64,000 nt of DNA from NCBI GenBank assembly GCA_030761205.1, contig JAULJL010000002.1, positions 24,903,010 to 24,967,009 on the forward strand, given 5' to 3'. Positions 45,973 to 58,590 of this stretch are shown here, piece after piece. Numbering within the stretch: the first letter of the stretch is position 1; the number at the start of each line of letters is the position of its first letter. Position numbers and translations under genes: made by a program. A model generated the notes under the pieces. It was not told the DNA's origin. It was given only the letters and a program-made list of their open reading frames with translations, and made no database searches. The stretch is from Fremontodendron californicum. Its lineage: Eukaryota; Streptophyta; Magnoliopsida; Malvales; Malvaceae.

Positions 45973-48347
45973 GATTGGGAGATTTACAGCATTGAGGTGG
46001 AAAGACTTCGGTCTTATATGATGTAATAGGATTTCACTTTTTCGAAAAGCCGACTCTTATAGCCTTAGGATGCTAGGAAGAATAAAGTGCTTGTAAAAGA
46101 TAGTTTTAACCACTGTTTAAATTTTGTAAAACATGGTTTATACCATTGTGAACGTTGATGTGGGAATGAATTGGTTATGTTTCAAATTCATGAGAGGTTG
46201 ATGATTAAGTTCCTCCGATTCTTATTTCCTCCGTGATATCTTCCCCTTTGCATTTTGCATCCGATCAATTATTTGTCATACCATACATTGATACATGTAT
46301 CATGTTAGCATCAGGTTGCATTCATGCATTCATAATCAGCATGATTTTTTCTATATATCCATGCGTTAATTTGTTTATTCTTTACATGCATCATGTTAAC
46401 TTTGGGTTGCATTCATGACAAACATAGTCAGCATGATTTCTTTGTATATGCTCATGCATTAATCTATCATATTAACATTAGGATTCATTCATGACATACA
46501 TGGTCAGCATGATTTTCTTTGTATATACTCTGTATCAATCATTCATTGTTTACATGCATCATAATTGACATCATGTTGCATTCATAGTGTATGATCATTC
46601 ATTGGGAAATACGTCGAAATGTACATGATCATTCATTGCATATATCCATGCGTTGATTTGTTTATTCTTTGCTTGCAACATGTTGGCATCGTGATTGCAT
46701 TTATTAAATACATGGTCAGCATGTTTCCACTATATATGTCCATACATCAAATTTTTTTATTATTCTTCACGTGCATCAAATGACAATCATGGCTCCTTCA
46801 TCATGACATGCACTTTGGGGGAATAAAACAGAATCCTCCTCAAGAAATGATCCTTGATCTGATTACCCTTAAACACATATTTTGGGCCTATTTATCCTTT
46901 CTTTTTGAACCCTAAGCAATGGCCTACATTACATGCTTTAAAAGTCCATTTTGATCAAGCATGAATATTTAATTTGAAAGATTTTTCCTTATATTTTATC
47001 CCATCTCATCGAATTATCATTTCACTAAGGAAGAATTTAAATTCTCAAGTGTATGGTAAAAAAATATATATATATTTGAAAGAATGGGACTCTAGGGCGA
47101 AAACCCAAAAATGGGCGGTCTAGAGTAAAATAAAATTGTTTATGCCATCTATGAAAGTGCCGATACCACAAAAAGCGAAGGTCATATTAAAAAAGTGGTC
47201 ATCGAGGAACATTTAAGAATTCCTAAACCTCCCATATTGTCAACTCTCATTCAGAGGATTGTTTTCAAAAACTGAAACTTTTTTTCCTCCAAGATTAAAC
47301 TTTCCGTTTAAACATCCCAGCTAATCTTGATGCTTGTCAAAATGCCTTGATATGGAAACTAAAAGAATGTTGAATTTGCTTGGTTCTCAATGAATTCATG
47401 ATTTATAAAACCTGTTCCATTTGTGAGCCTAGAAGGGATATACATTTTTGTCAGGAAGTTTTCCTGGAAAAGCTAGAATCTTGTTATACCAAGCCTTGCC
47501 AATCCCAGTTGAAAAAACCCAGTTGATACTTAGAGAAATTTCTAACAATGATCATTAGTCTTCAAAATATTTGTACATCGCACATTGTGGGTTAATATTT
47601 TTTTTCAGAAGTTTTCAAAATGAGAAAACAAATAAAGATATATATTTTTTTGAAATACCCATTTTGATGTTGACATGAGACAAGGATTTTTCTAACCCAA
47701 AGGTATAGAATTGCCAGGATAAGTCTTGACTTCCAGATATGAGAAGAAGAAATAGAACCCGGTTCAGATCTCTATTGATGAAAACTTGAAAACCGTTGGG
47801 GCAAAGAGAATAGTCAAAATGAATTGAAGATATACTCTGATTTTAAGAGGAAAAATGAATTTGAAAAGCTAAGTCAAAGTCTAGAAAAACAACCGGGGGC
47901 ATTTGCATCACTCGTGAGCACTCATCTCTTTATCGAGCTTTTGCATCTGCATAGTGTCGGCAAGCATTTGCATCATTCATGGGTATTTGAATTGGCATTA
48001 TTTCCATAAGCATCTGCATTTTACATTTACATTCTTCATGGAATTCGCATTTGCGTCATCTCAAGCAATTGCATCATTTCTAAAATCATTGTATTTTCAT
48101 TATTGTGTGGTAGTTGCAGTTACACCATTCATAGACCAGTTACATGAGCACAATTAGCAGGGGCATCTGCATCATGAAACATGGGCATCAATCCAAGCCA
48201 TTGGCATTTGCACCAAGAAACATTTACATCAATCCTAGCCATTTACATTTGCACCATGAAGCATGAGCACCTTGTTAAAGACATGTGCATCTGCATCATT
48301 TCTCAAACCTTTTGGGTATAATTTTCAACACGATTTTTAAAATGAGC

Positions 48348-48890
48348 AAGTCTTCGGTGGTGACAGCTGAAGCCTCTGGTGAAGAAATCCAAGGTTTTAT
48401 AATTTTGAATAATGACAATTTTCTTCTAGAGGAGTTACCCAGAACTTTACAATGAGCAAACCTTTGGTGGTGATAGCCAAAGCTTCTGGAGGTGATACCC
48501 AAAATTTTACAAATTTTAAAAGAGAAAGTCTTCGGTGGTGATAGCTGAAGCCTCTGGTGAAGAAATCCAGGGTTTTATAATGTTGAACAATGAGAAATCT
48601 TCTTCTGGAGGAGTTACCTAGAATTTTACAATGAGCAAACCTTTGGTGGTGATAGCCAAAGCTTCTGGAGGTGATACCCAGAATTTTACAAATTTTAAAA
48701 GAGAATGTCTTCGATGGTGATAGCTGAAGCCTCTGGTGAAGAAATCCAGGGTTTATAATTTTGAACAATGACAAATCTTCTTCTGGAGGAGTTACCAAGA
48801 ATTTTACAATGAGCAAACCTTTGGTGGTGATTGCCAAAGCTTCTAGAGGCGATACCCATAATTTTACAAATTTTAAAAGAGAACAAGTCT
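48348..48890 (+). repeat. ~179-bp higher-order tandem repeat in element D
   Basis: TCTTCGGTGG or TCTTCGATGG begins units at 48351, 48529, 48708 and 48888 (spacing 178-180). Each unit is built of three related parts around GGTGATAGCTGAAGCCTCTGG, CTTCTGGAGGAGTTACC and GGTGATAGCCAAAGCTTCTGG. The 146-residue antisense frame (48397-48837) is repeat-encoded. Confidence 0.85.
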
Positions 48891-49780
48891 TCGATGGTGA
48901 TAGTTGAAGCCTCTAGTGGAAATATCCAGGGTTTTATAATTTTGAAAAATGAGAAATCATCTTCTGGAGGAGTTCCAGAGTTTTACAATTTAAAAAATGA
49001 GCAAGTCTTCGGTGGTGATAGCCGAAGCTTTTGGAGGAGATACCCAGAATTCTATTCAACATCTGCATCTACATCAAGAAGCATTTGCATCAACTTAAGA
49101 CATTTGCCTTTGCATCATGAAGCATTTGCATCATCTCTAAAAGCTTTCAGGAATAATCGAACTCGTTCTGCTTCTCAAATGAATCGAGCCCCAAGACCAC
49201 CATCGAGGTACTTTCTTTTATTGTGAACTCATCGAACACATAATTTTAACACGTTTTTTAAAAAAAAAATTGAACAAGTGTTCGGTGGTGACAGCTGAAG
49301 CTTCAGGAGGAGATACCCAAATTTTTACAAATTTTAAACAGTGAGAAAATCTTTGATAGTGATAGCTGAAGCCTCTGTGGAGATATCCAGTTTTTTTTTT
49401 TATTATTTTTAAATCCTTTGAAAAGGTAGAAAGTCTTCAGTGGTAAAAGTTGAAGCTTTTGGAGGTGATACCCAGAATTTTTACAAATTTTTAACAGTGA
49501 GAAAGTCTTCGGTGGTGACAGCTGAAGCTTCTGGAGGAGATACCCAAAATTTTACAAATTTTAAACAGTGAGAAAATATTCGGTTGTGATAGCTGAAGCC
49601 TCTGTGGAGATATCCAGAGTTTTAAAATCCTTTGAAAAGGTAGAAAGTCTTTGGTCGTGATAGCCGAAGCCTCTGGTGCAGATATTCAGAGTTTTACAGT
49701 TTTAAAAATGAGCAAGACTTTGGTGGTGATAGCCGAAGCTCTGGAGGAGATACTCAGGATTTTAATCACAGCTGAGAACA
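48891..49780 (+). repeat. Diverged continuation of the GGTGATAGC(C/T)GAAGC array in element D
   Basis: Irregular further copies of the same ~60-bp part, interrupted at about 49050-49260 by GCATTTGCATC-type repeats. Confidence 0.75.
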
Positions 49781-50102
49781 AGACAGGTTAAGATCCCGAG
49801 ACCATCGTTGAGGTCATTTCTTTTCTTGCAAATCGAATTCGTTTCCTTAAGACGGATCGAGCCTTGATTAGGTAGGGAATTTAATTTAAGGACAAAATCT
49901 TCAGTTTACAGCTTTTAAAAAAAATGAAAAAATGAAAAAATGAAGAAATGTAAAAATGAAAAATTGAAAAAAAAATAAAAATAAAAAAAGAAGAAGAAAA
50001 GAAACAAGAAACCCCCTTCTCTTTCCTTGCATGTGATTTCACTGACCGTACAAAATTAGTGTTTGTTTATCTTTGCCTGATTCCTGATTCTCAGCAATAG
50101 CC

Positions 50103-50114
50103 AAAGAGGGGCAC
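50103..50114 (+). other. Element D polypurine tract
   Basis: AAAGAGGGGCAC directly before the LTR start TGTAGACACC. Confidence 0.85.
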
Positions 50115-53100
50115 TGTAGACACCTAATTTTGTCCGGACCACTAAAACAGGTATGTTTTCTTCCTAAATTGAGGTTTCAGAATGTAAAACGACTTTCTTT
50201 ATCCTGCATGTGGTATTCCGAGACTTAGTTTAAGAGGGTGAGCATAAAAAGACAAACTTGAAAAAAGTCAACCCCGAAAAAAGTCAATCTCGAAAACGTC
50301 AACCCCAGAAAGTCAACTACTGGAAAAGTCAACCCACTTTCAAAATCAAGAATTGAAGCTCAATTGAATAATGGCGAAAGAATTTTGATAATCCGAGGTC
50401 TACATCGAAAGTTATGGAGTTCGGAAATTGGGATTTGGAGATTCAGTAGAAAAGAAACCCTAATCCGAGAAATTTGGGAAAAAGTACTTAAACGATCGAA
50501 TTGGTCGAAATTGAAGGTTACTAATGAATGATAAGAACTGACCACGGGTAATGGAGAAGCCACTTGAAAGAAAAACCGAAAGAAAAGTCAATCCGGGAGA
50601 AAACCGAGAATTAGGGTTTTTTGGTGGATTTCGGTGAAATCGGGAAGAATCACAGAAATGGCCCGACTTGGTAAGACTAAAGCCCCAATGGATGAAGAAT
50701 TATTAAAAAGGGATACCCCAAAGCTCAGTTTAAAGAAAATCTGAAATTCGGACTTGTTTTGAGCAAAACCGGGTATCAGAGGCAAAAAGGCAAAATTGGA
50801 AAATTTGGGAGAAAAAAAAAAGAAATGGACTCCAAAAATTCTGAAAATTTGCAAATCTAAATCTTAAATCATTTGGAAGAGATTGGCGAAAAAAAATCTT
50901 GATTCGGAGTTAGTTTGCAAAATGGCCAAATCCCGGGCTTCCTATGCAATAATTCAAGAAGATAAATCCCGAAAAAATAGCAAATGGACTCCAAAAATTA
51001 TGAAATTTTGCAAATCTCATTTTTAAATTTTTGGGAAGAGATTGGCGAAAGAAAATCTTGATTCAGAGTTCGTTTGTAAAATGGCCAAATATTGAGCCCT
51101 TATGTAGTAATTCAAGCAGATAAATCCCGAAAAAATACCAAATGAGCTCTAAAAATTATGAAAACTTCCAGATCACGCTTTTAAATTATTTGGAAGATAT
51201 TGGTGAAGAAAAATCTTGATTTGGAGCTCGTTTAAAAAATTGTAAAATGTGGGGGCATGAAAGGACATTTTTGGAAGAAACAAATTCAAATAAATAGAAA
51301 ACGGACTCGACAAATTTTGAAAACTTCCAAAATTAAATATTTTATTATTTTGAAAGTATTAACAAAATAGAATTTGAGTTTGGAGTCCGTTTGCCATTTA
51401 TTTGCATCCGGGGGGCAAAACGGTTATTTTACCCAAGCAACCGAAAAGGGCTTCTTTTGGCCTTTCAAAAAATCAGACTTGGGCTGGAAAAGAGAAGTGC
51501 TGGCCTGCCAAGGCCCAAAGAAAGGAGGAAGCTTCTGATTTTTCAATCAAATGGCCAAGAATTAAGAGTTAGTCAGAGATTCTTTTTTATCAAGCCATTG
51601 TGATTAAGCCACATAGGCCAAGGGAGAGTGTCAACATTATTATTGAATAGCTGTAATTATGGACAGCTGATATGCTAATCTAAGTGTGATAATTTCATGA
51701 TTTTTTTACCATGAATTACTAGCCATTGGATGGAAAATTGGTTGGAAAAAAATTACAACATTCTTTGGAGGAGAGAGGGGGAATTCGGCTGGCTTAAGGG
51801 AGAGGGGATTTTCATTTTTCCTTCACTTCATTTTTTCTGATTTCTTTTAGTTTTTGCTTAGTTTTTCTCTCCTTGGTTGAAAGCAAAAAGAAAAAGTTTA
51901 GAAAAGAAAGGAAAGTTTGAAGAGATAAAGCTTGAAATATAGCTTCTTAAGGTTGCTCTTGAGCACCAACTCTTGCACTTTCTTGATTTTCCATTCTTAT
52001 TTTTGCTATTTTGATTATCATTTGGTGAGTTTTATTTTTAAATAAATATTTTTTTTAAATTCATTTAAGTTTTTTCTTCATATTTTTCTTAAACAAGTTT
52101 TATTTATATAATATTTTACTTCCTTACCATGGCCGAATGGCCTACATTTTTATTATTGATGCAGTTTTTTGCTTTAATTTATCATGTTATTCATGTTATT
52201 TTATTTAATCTTAATGTTTTAAGTGTTATTCTACTTCATATACTTGAGTCATATTTTAATTTGGTTGCTTTGTTTGTTGCCATTTATGATTTAAATATCA
52301 TGTTCTTGCATTTTTAATTTTCTGTTTTCATAATGTTTAAATTTGTTAATGTTTTATATTTAGTATATCAAGTGTTTGTGAAAATGCTTGTGAGTATCTC
52401 TACCTTGTGTTTGTATGATTTGAGTGTTATATTTTAGTTGAGCATGTTAGTATATCAAGTGTTTGTGAAAATGTTTTTTATTTTTAGTATCTCAACTTTG
52501 TGCTTGCATGATTTGAGTGTTATATTTTAGTTGAGCATGTTAGTATATCAAGTGTTTGTGAAAATGCCATGCTTGTTAGGAACCATAGGTCATTCGGCCA
52601 CTCCTTGTATTCTAGCATCATGTGTGCATTTTTGCTATGTTAGTTGATAGGTTAGCATTTGCATGATATTTGGTTGAGTTTTTGGTTTAAGCATGCCTTG
52701 TGTTTGTGATATTACCATGCATATTTTAGATGCTAGGTTAGGTTTATTTTGCCATGCATGTCCATGCATTTTAGACTTAGGTTGCATTAAATGCCATGCA
52801 AGTTCATTTAGGTCTAAACCACTATATGGATGCCATGCATTTTTTCATGACATTTAGGTTTAAACTCATGCATGATATTTGCTGTAATTTTTCATGCATT
52901 TCATGTTCATGCCACTTGACTAATGACTTAAGCCAATTAATGGTTCAAAGTCATGCTCTCTTGAGCACACTTGTGAAAAATTAAGAATTGTCAAATTGAT
53001 TATTCTACCTTTGTGATTTTGTTTACTTAACCCAATTTTTATCTAACTTTCAAAAAGTCCTAGCTACTGTTTGTAAGTCATTTTGTGAGTCTTAAATATT

Positions 53101-54927
53101 TTTACTTTGATTTTTAAATGATTTTATCAAAGGCAAAAATGTATTTTGCCAAAACAGTTTTTTTTCACCCAGTACTCGTACTTTCCCGATTTTTCGGGGC
53201 ATTCGTCTTTAGTCAAAAAATTAAGACAATTTTTTCCCGTGTAGTTTTACATGTCTTGAGTCTCCAGTATTTCTTTTAGAAGTTTTTGAATTCTTAAAAA
53301 TAGGGTAAAAAATCGTGGCTTAAAACTGGACAGTAGAGTCAGAATTCACTTTAAAGAAAAATCAAATTTCTTTTTTGGTTATGTTACTTAGAGGGAGCTG
53401 ATTAGGAAGATTAGCTACTGACTTAGGGTAGTTTCTAAGCCTTTTTAAACTCTAAAAGTTATTTTTTAAGTCTCGAGTTAAGGGTAGTCAAGTCCGAGAT
53501 TTTAAACTTAAGAAATTAGAGCCATTTTAAAAAGGGTTTAGTTCAATTTTTATTTTTAATCTAAGCTTTTCAAAATTGTTTTCAAACAATCACAAAGTAT
53601 TTTGGTTTTAGAATATTTAATTTGACATATTTTCCTAAGGTAGCCGGATATCTTTTTAGATATACGGATTTCCTTAATTAAAGGAAAAAATCATTTTCAT
53701 GCATTGCATTTTCCATATTCATGCATTTTATATAATATGTGATTTTTGCTATGATAATTTCTATGATATTGTTATGATTTTGAGTTATGTTATATTGTTT
53801 ATTATATGATTTGGAATATTTCATGATATCCTATGCTTTTTATTTAGTTTTTTTTTTACCATATTATTTAGCATATACTATGTTCATGCATTATTATTTT
53901 CATTTTTATTTTCAAGCATATTATATGATAGCATTATTTTATATTCCATGTCATTTAAATTATATGCCATATCATTCATATTTGCCATGTCATTTAAATT
54001 ATTTCATTTCATATAGAATATATTATGTTACTTAGGATATTACATTTCATAAAGCATATATTATGTTACCTAGATCATTTCATTTCATTTAGAATATGTC
54101 ATATAACTTAGGATATTTCATTTCATTTAGAAAATGCTAAGGCATTCAAATTATGTCATATCATTTAGGTTTCATTATATTATTTAGATTTTGCTATGTA
54201 ATTTTATTTATGTCATGCATATACATATTCATTTCTTTTAAATGTTTTCAAAAAAGGATAATATTTTCAATAAAATAAAGATATTCTCGAGTTAAAATAA
54301 TTCATGAGTTCTCTGCCGGGTTTGCTGGGGAGGATATCATCAATTATTATTAATAACGGAATATCATCTTTAAAAAGGGAATGATTCGGAAAGTTTTCCA
54401 AAATTAATAAAAATTTATATATTTTGCCACGTTTGTTGGGGAATATAGGAAAATTTTGAATTTATAAATTTCGGATCATTTTTAATTAAAAATGGAATTA
54501 GTTTTTCTAAATTGGGAATTAACTTGAAATACTAAATTTAAAACCAACTTTACACCGAGATTTGAGATAGCACACGATTAATAAGGTACCATTTTATACG
54601 GGCATTTTGGGGGAGCTAATCCTTCCCCATACGTAACCGAGTCCCGAACCCGTTTCTTTGATTTCTCTGGTTTAAAACGCAGACTTGAAATTGGTTTTAA
54701 AAATGTTTTAATTAATTTTAAAATATTTTATAAAATCAGTTTTAATAGGTGGCCGATCACACCTAGCTAAAAAAGATTGGTGGCGACTCCATGTCTTTTT
54801 TCAAGTTTATTTTCAAAACCTTCATTTTTCTAGAGGAATTAAGTCGACTTTTCCTCGGTTTTTTTTAATGTCACGCTTAACGAATATTAAAGTCTTGCAA
54901 TGAGACGTTATTTTTTAGGTTGCGATA
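50115..54927 (+). repeat. Element D 3' LTR (4813 bp)
   Basis: Complete: it starts TGTAGACACCTAATTTTG and ends GGTTGCGATA, with the final CA changed to TA. It is collinear with the LTRs of A but clearly more diverged. The ~159-bp array is at 50780-51250. It is followed at once by the interior of the Copia LTR of element E. Confidence 0.9.
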
Positions 54928-55738
54928 AAAAGATTAAAATGGAATAAGCCTAATTGATTAATTTGAGAATTTAATCAATAGGGACTTAATTAAATAGTTT
55001 GATTAAGTGGAAGGACTTAAGTGCAAATACATAAAAATTATTGTCCTTAGTCCAAACCCTGGAGTGATTGGAGTGATTACTGCCCCCATATATAAAGAAA
55101 CATGTGATAGCCGATCTCCCTAACGAATGGCCTAGTCGAATATGTGATATGCTTAGAGGCTTTGGTGTCTTCTTGATTTCTTGACTTCCTCCTTGCCTCT
55201 TCATGGATTGCTAGAGAGAAAAACATTTTCTTTCAAGAGAGCAAAGGCATAGAGTGAAGAAGAAAGAAGATTAAGACAGTCCTTGTGGTTGGCGCGCCAA
55301 ACCCGGAGAAGCAAGAAAAGCGTTTTCTTCTTCATGATGCTTACGAAGCATTTGCCCATGAATGTTTAGATGGGGAGAGGTTTCTTGAAACCTAAACTAC
55401 TAGCATCGTTTTCGGCAAGACACCATTCCTACCTTATGAAGGTTTTCTTGATCATCTTGTGTGGATTACCGTTAGAGTCCAGACACTTGTGTGGCTTGAA
55501 GTCTCGGATTGACAGCTTGGTGTTCAAGATTGAGTGGGCTGTTTGTAATCTCAAGATACTAGATCTTTGAGTAAAGGTATGAATCTTGATCATGTGTATG
55601 CTTTATAATTACAAGATCGCATTAAAATTTTACAAGCATGTTCCTGTTAGATTCGGCTATCTCTTTGTTTATTATTCTGTTGCGTTCATGTTCTTCTTTA
55701 ATTCGTTTATTGTTTGAGCATGAGGTCGAATCCCTACA
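54928..55738 (+). repeat. Element E 5' LTR, 3' part only
   Basis: Matches 61163-61973, about 90% alike. The first ~1 kb of the LTR is missing, replaced by element D. TATATAAA at 55089-55096 is the likely core promoter. The LTR ends GAATCCCTACA. A 66-codon frame (55370-55570, start MGRGFLKPKLLASFSAR) is kept in both LTRs but has no known relative and is probably leader sequence. Confidence 0.88.
55089..55096 (+). promoter_or_regulatory. Putative TATA box of element E LTR
   Basis: TATATAAA. The 3' LTR has TTTATAAA at the same place (61323-61330). Confidence 0.55.
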
Positions 55739-55739
55739 G

Positions 55740-55751
55740 TGGTATCAGAGC
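55740..55751 (+). other. Primer-binding site of element E
   Basis: TGGTATCAGAGC, complementary to the 3' end of plant initiator methionine tRNA, the usual Copia primer. One base separates it from the LTR. Confidence 0.93.
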
Positions 55752-58197
55752 CTAGCTTGTAATTTTCTTCTGATTTACATGTTTAATTCTTGGTAATAAT
55801 CAATTGGATTGAATTGTGTGTTGATCTAGCAAAGTTCTTTCAAGAAAAATGTTTTCTTGTTTTGTTTCAATTCTGACAGCTTTTGTTTGCAATCTGATCT
55901 TGGTGTTTTAAATTGTTTAAAACATGTTTAAAATTGATTTGATCAATGTTTAACCTTTCCATATGATTGCATGACACAAAGAAGTTAAAAGAAACAAGTT
56001 TGAATTGGTTTTGGTGCTTGAATTTCGAAGAACACAAGTGCAAGATTTTTCTGCACACCTGCTGTAAGTTGCGGTTTTGACATGGTTAGACTTGTCCAAA
56101 AATTCTGAAAATTTGAGGAGAAGTCTGAAACATGTCTATCTTGATGCTGTAAATTTTGGTGAATTTTTTTATTTTTTTTTATTGCCGAAACAACCTCTCA
56201 AATTTGTGCAAATAGTTTGCATGGTTGCTGGAATTTTCTGGGCAGCCTTGAGTTCTTGAATTTGAATCTTGAATTGTAGATATAATTGGCTAAAAATCAA
56301 AGAATGAATTGTGTGTGAATTGTTCACCACTTAGCCACCAAAAGAGGCGACTGCTTTGAGGCAAACGTTGCCCCAAACAAGGGCTGCAAGTTATGGCGGC
56401 ATGAGTTACTAAAGATGGGAGGCGGCTACACACAAAAGTTGTATGTTAGGGCATCAGCTTCTATTTTTGGAAATTCTTATTCTTTGGAATTTTGGAGTTG
56501 TGGAAATTATTTCCTAGTCAAAATTGGATTCCTAAGAGTTAGGAATGCACATAAGCTTTTCTTGTGGAATTTGTTTCCTAGTTGAACAAGGACTCCTAAA
56601 AGTTATGAGAAGATATGAAACTTTCCTTGTAGAGAAAGTTTCCTAATCAATCTTGGACTTCCTAAGGTGTTAGGAAATCTAATTAAATTGTTTAATTAGA
56701 TGGAAATTTTAATTCAAAGAATCCTAATTGGATTATGACTCAAGTAAATTGAATTAAAATTAAAATTGCTAGATAATTTGAGCCAATTATATTTAAATCA
56801 GTTTAAATATTATTTTCCTTAAATGACACACAAGATTATTAAGTGACATTAAATATGTATGCATTTTTTTATGCTTTATGATGTGATTATAAAAGCATGA
56901 GGGTGATTATGGACTTAGACCTTAGACTTAGGTCATAGATGGTTAAATTTTCTTTTTGGTAATTTTTTATAAATAGGGTCTGCGAACCCTGCCTTCTCTT
57001 ATTCGTTTATAGGATTGTAAATTCTCTTCTCACCTAACTCCCCTCGAATGTAACTCGAGGTTTCTACCAAAGATATTTAAATGTTATATAGGCTTGTAGA
57101 TTTGGATTTAGGCTAAGATTAGAATTTATGTAATTCCAAAATGTAAGGAGATAAGGCGCCAAGAAGAAGGACCAAGGAGATGACCATCAAGACTTATGAA
57201 GATTACGTATGGTATCCCTAGGAAGTTGACCAACTAGTTTCCTAATGGCTCAAGAAAACTAGAGTAGTAAAGTCCATAATCATCCTAGTAGATTGCATGA
57301 GATAGATTTATTTTTTTTAATTTATATTTGTGATATATATTTGAATAAATGCTATGCATGTCAATCAACAAAGAAAAGCAATGAGACCTAATTAATGAGA
57401 TAAACAAAACCCTTATTAAATTATATTGAGTCCATATTACGCATGATAAGTTGCCTTCCACCATCTTAACAAGATAACTAGAGTTCTTCCAGTAGGAGGC
57501 TTGTCAAGTCACTCAAGGTCAAACTACTGTACGAATATGTTTGAGTTATAGAAGGTCGGTCTTACTCAACTAAATGTTGTGTTATCCGGATGCGTCAAAC
57601 TTGATAACATGATTTTTAGAGGCAAGGTTAGGCGAAATGCATATGATGCAATTAGGCAAAGAGTTGTCACCAATTGATCAAGGAGTTGCATAGAGATGCA
57701 ATTGGTAAGCAAAGTTACCTACTCAATTAGTTTCAACATGGCTTATTGAGTCACTCAAGGTCATGGTGGGATGAGAGGGGTCCTTGCTCATAAGAAGTTT
57801 AAAAGTTAAATTTCTCGAATAGTAGAGGAGGGCTACTATGTTGATAAAATAGTGAGAACAATCATTTAAACTTTAAAACCTGGTTTTAATGATTGCAATA
57901 TGCATAATGACTATATATGCATTGGTTTATATGGGATATAAATTGTCATGGCAGGTTAACTAGTCACTTGATTGCATATTTGATGCAAACTATTTAAAGT
58001 CGGTTTCACTAATCAATAAAATGAATGTCTATGTCCTTAATGATCCATGACCTTAAATAATTGTTTTATAAGGTATTTAGCAATGAGAAGTTCAAACATC
58101 TCGAGGAATTATTCCAATGAAAGATGATTAGAAGGTAGCCTATGAGGCATCATGTGCTAATGGATGAACCGATAGGTTTTGGAAAATTGGTTGATTT
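55752..58197 (+). other. Element E interior, non-coding
   Basis: No supported reading frame. A TATA-like TTATAAATAG at 56967-56976 is followed by a C/T-rich stretch; its meaning is unclear. The remainder is AT-rich sequence I do not recognise. Confidence 0.6.
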
Positions 58198-58590
58198 ATG
58201 GATCATAATCTAAGTATGGACTTAGTTCTTTCTTCATTGTCTAGGAGCAATTTGCAAGTCGTGTTGTATTACAACATGAACCGATTGGTGTTGCTAAATA
58301 TGCTCACTAGACTAGAAGATCATCCACTTTGTTACTTCCACCAGGGGAAGGTAACCGATGAAACGTTCTACAAAGTTAGGATGATGAGATGAAGAAAGAA
58401 ATTGATATCGATCAAAAGGATATACCATCATTGTGGCAATGCAAGGCATTGGAGGCTTAAATGCAAGAAGTATATTCGATACTTGAAAGGAAGTGAAACT
58501 TTAGAAGTTTTACTTCATGGTTATTATGAGTTTGTTTTCACTACCTTTAGGTATATGATACCTATAAGATTGGTTCAAAGATATGTATGA
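58198..58590 (+). pseudogene. gag: Element E gag remnant (Copia type)
   Basis: Two short frames. The first (58198-58392) has DLVLSSLSRSNLQVVLYYNM and LLNMLTRLE, resembling the end of the Copia Gag domain. The second (58402-58590) has YHHCGNARHWRLKCKKYI, a zinc knuckle of the C-x2-C-x4-H-x4-C type in which the first Cys is Tyr. Stops separate and end the frames. Nothing downstream looks like the expected protease. Confidence 0.65.

Larger units (their letters stand above)
45973..50102 (+). other. Element D spacer and 3' untranslated region
   Basis: 45973-46810 matches the spacer of A (12571-13330), including the CATGCAT-rich diverged repeats (46280-46810). At about 46825 it jumps to the equivalent of 16196 in A. 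46830-48340 matches 16200-17640 of A. 48348-49780 is an array not present in A (listed separately). 49830-50102 contains the purine-rich run and the conserved block before the PPT. No gene supported. Confidence 0.8.
45633..54927 (+). mobile_element. Element D: 5'-truncated non-autonomous Ogre-type element
   Basis: Same family and orientation as element A. It starts abruptly at 45633-45635, inside the capsid-less gag-like ORF (equivalent to about 12230 of A), and continues through spacer, 3' region, PPT and a complete 3' LTR. It lacks the whole block of A from about 13340 to 16195 (second gag and following sequence). It has its own 3' repeat array. Its 5' LTR, PBS and leader are missing. Confidence 0.88.

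Noticed and set aside
48397..48837. 146-codon minus-strand ORF
   Set aside because: Its peptide is itself repetitive because it is encoded by the ~179-bp array; no domain visible.
55370..55570. 66-codon ORF kept in both Copia LTRs as a real gene
   Set aside because: Conservation follows from the LTR duplication; no domain, and the second copy diverges at its end.
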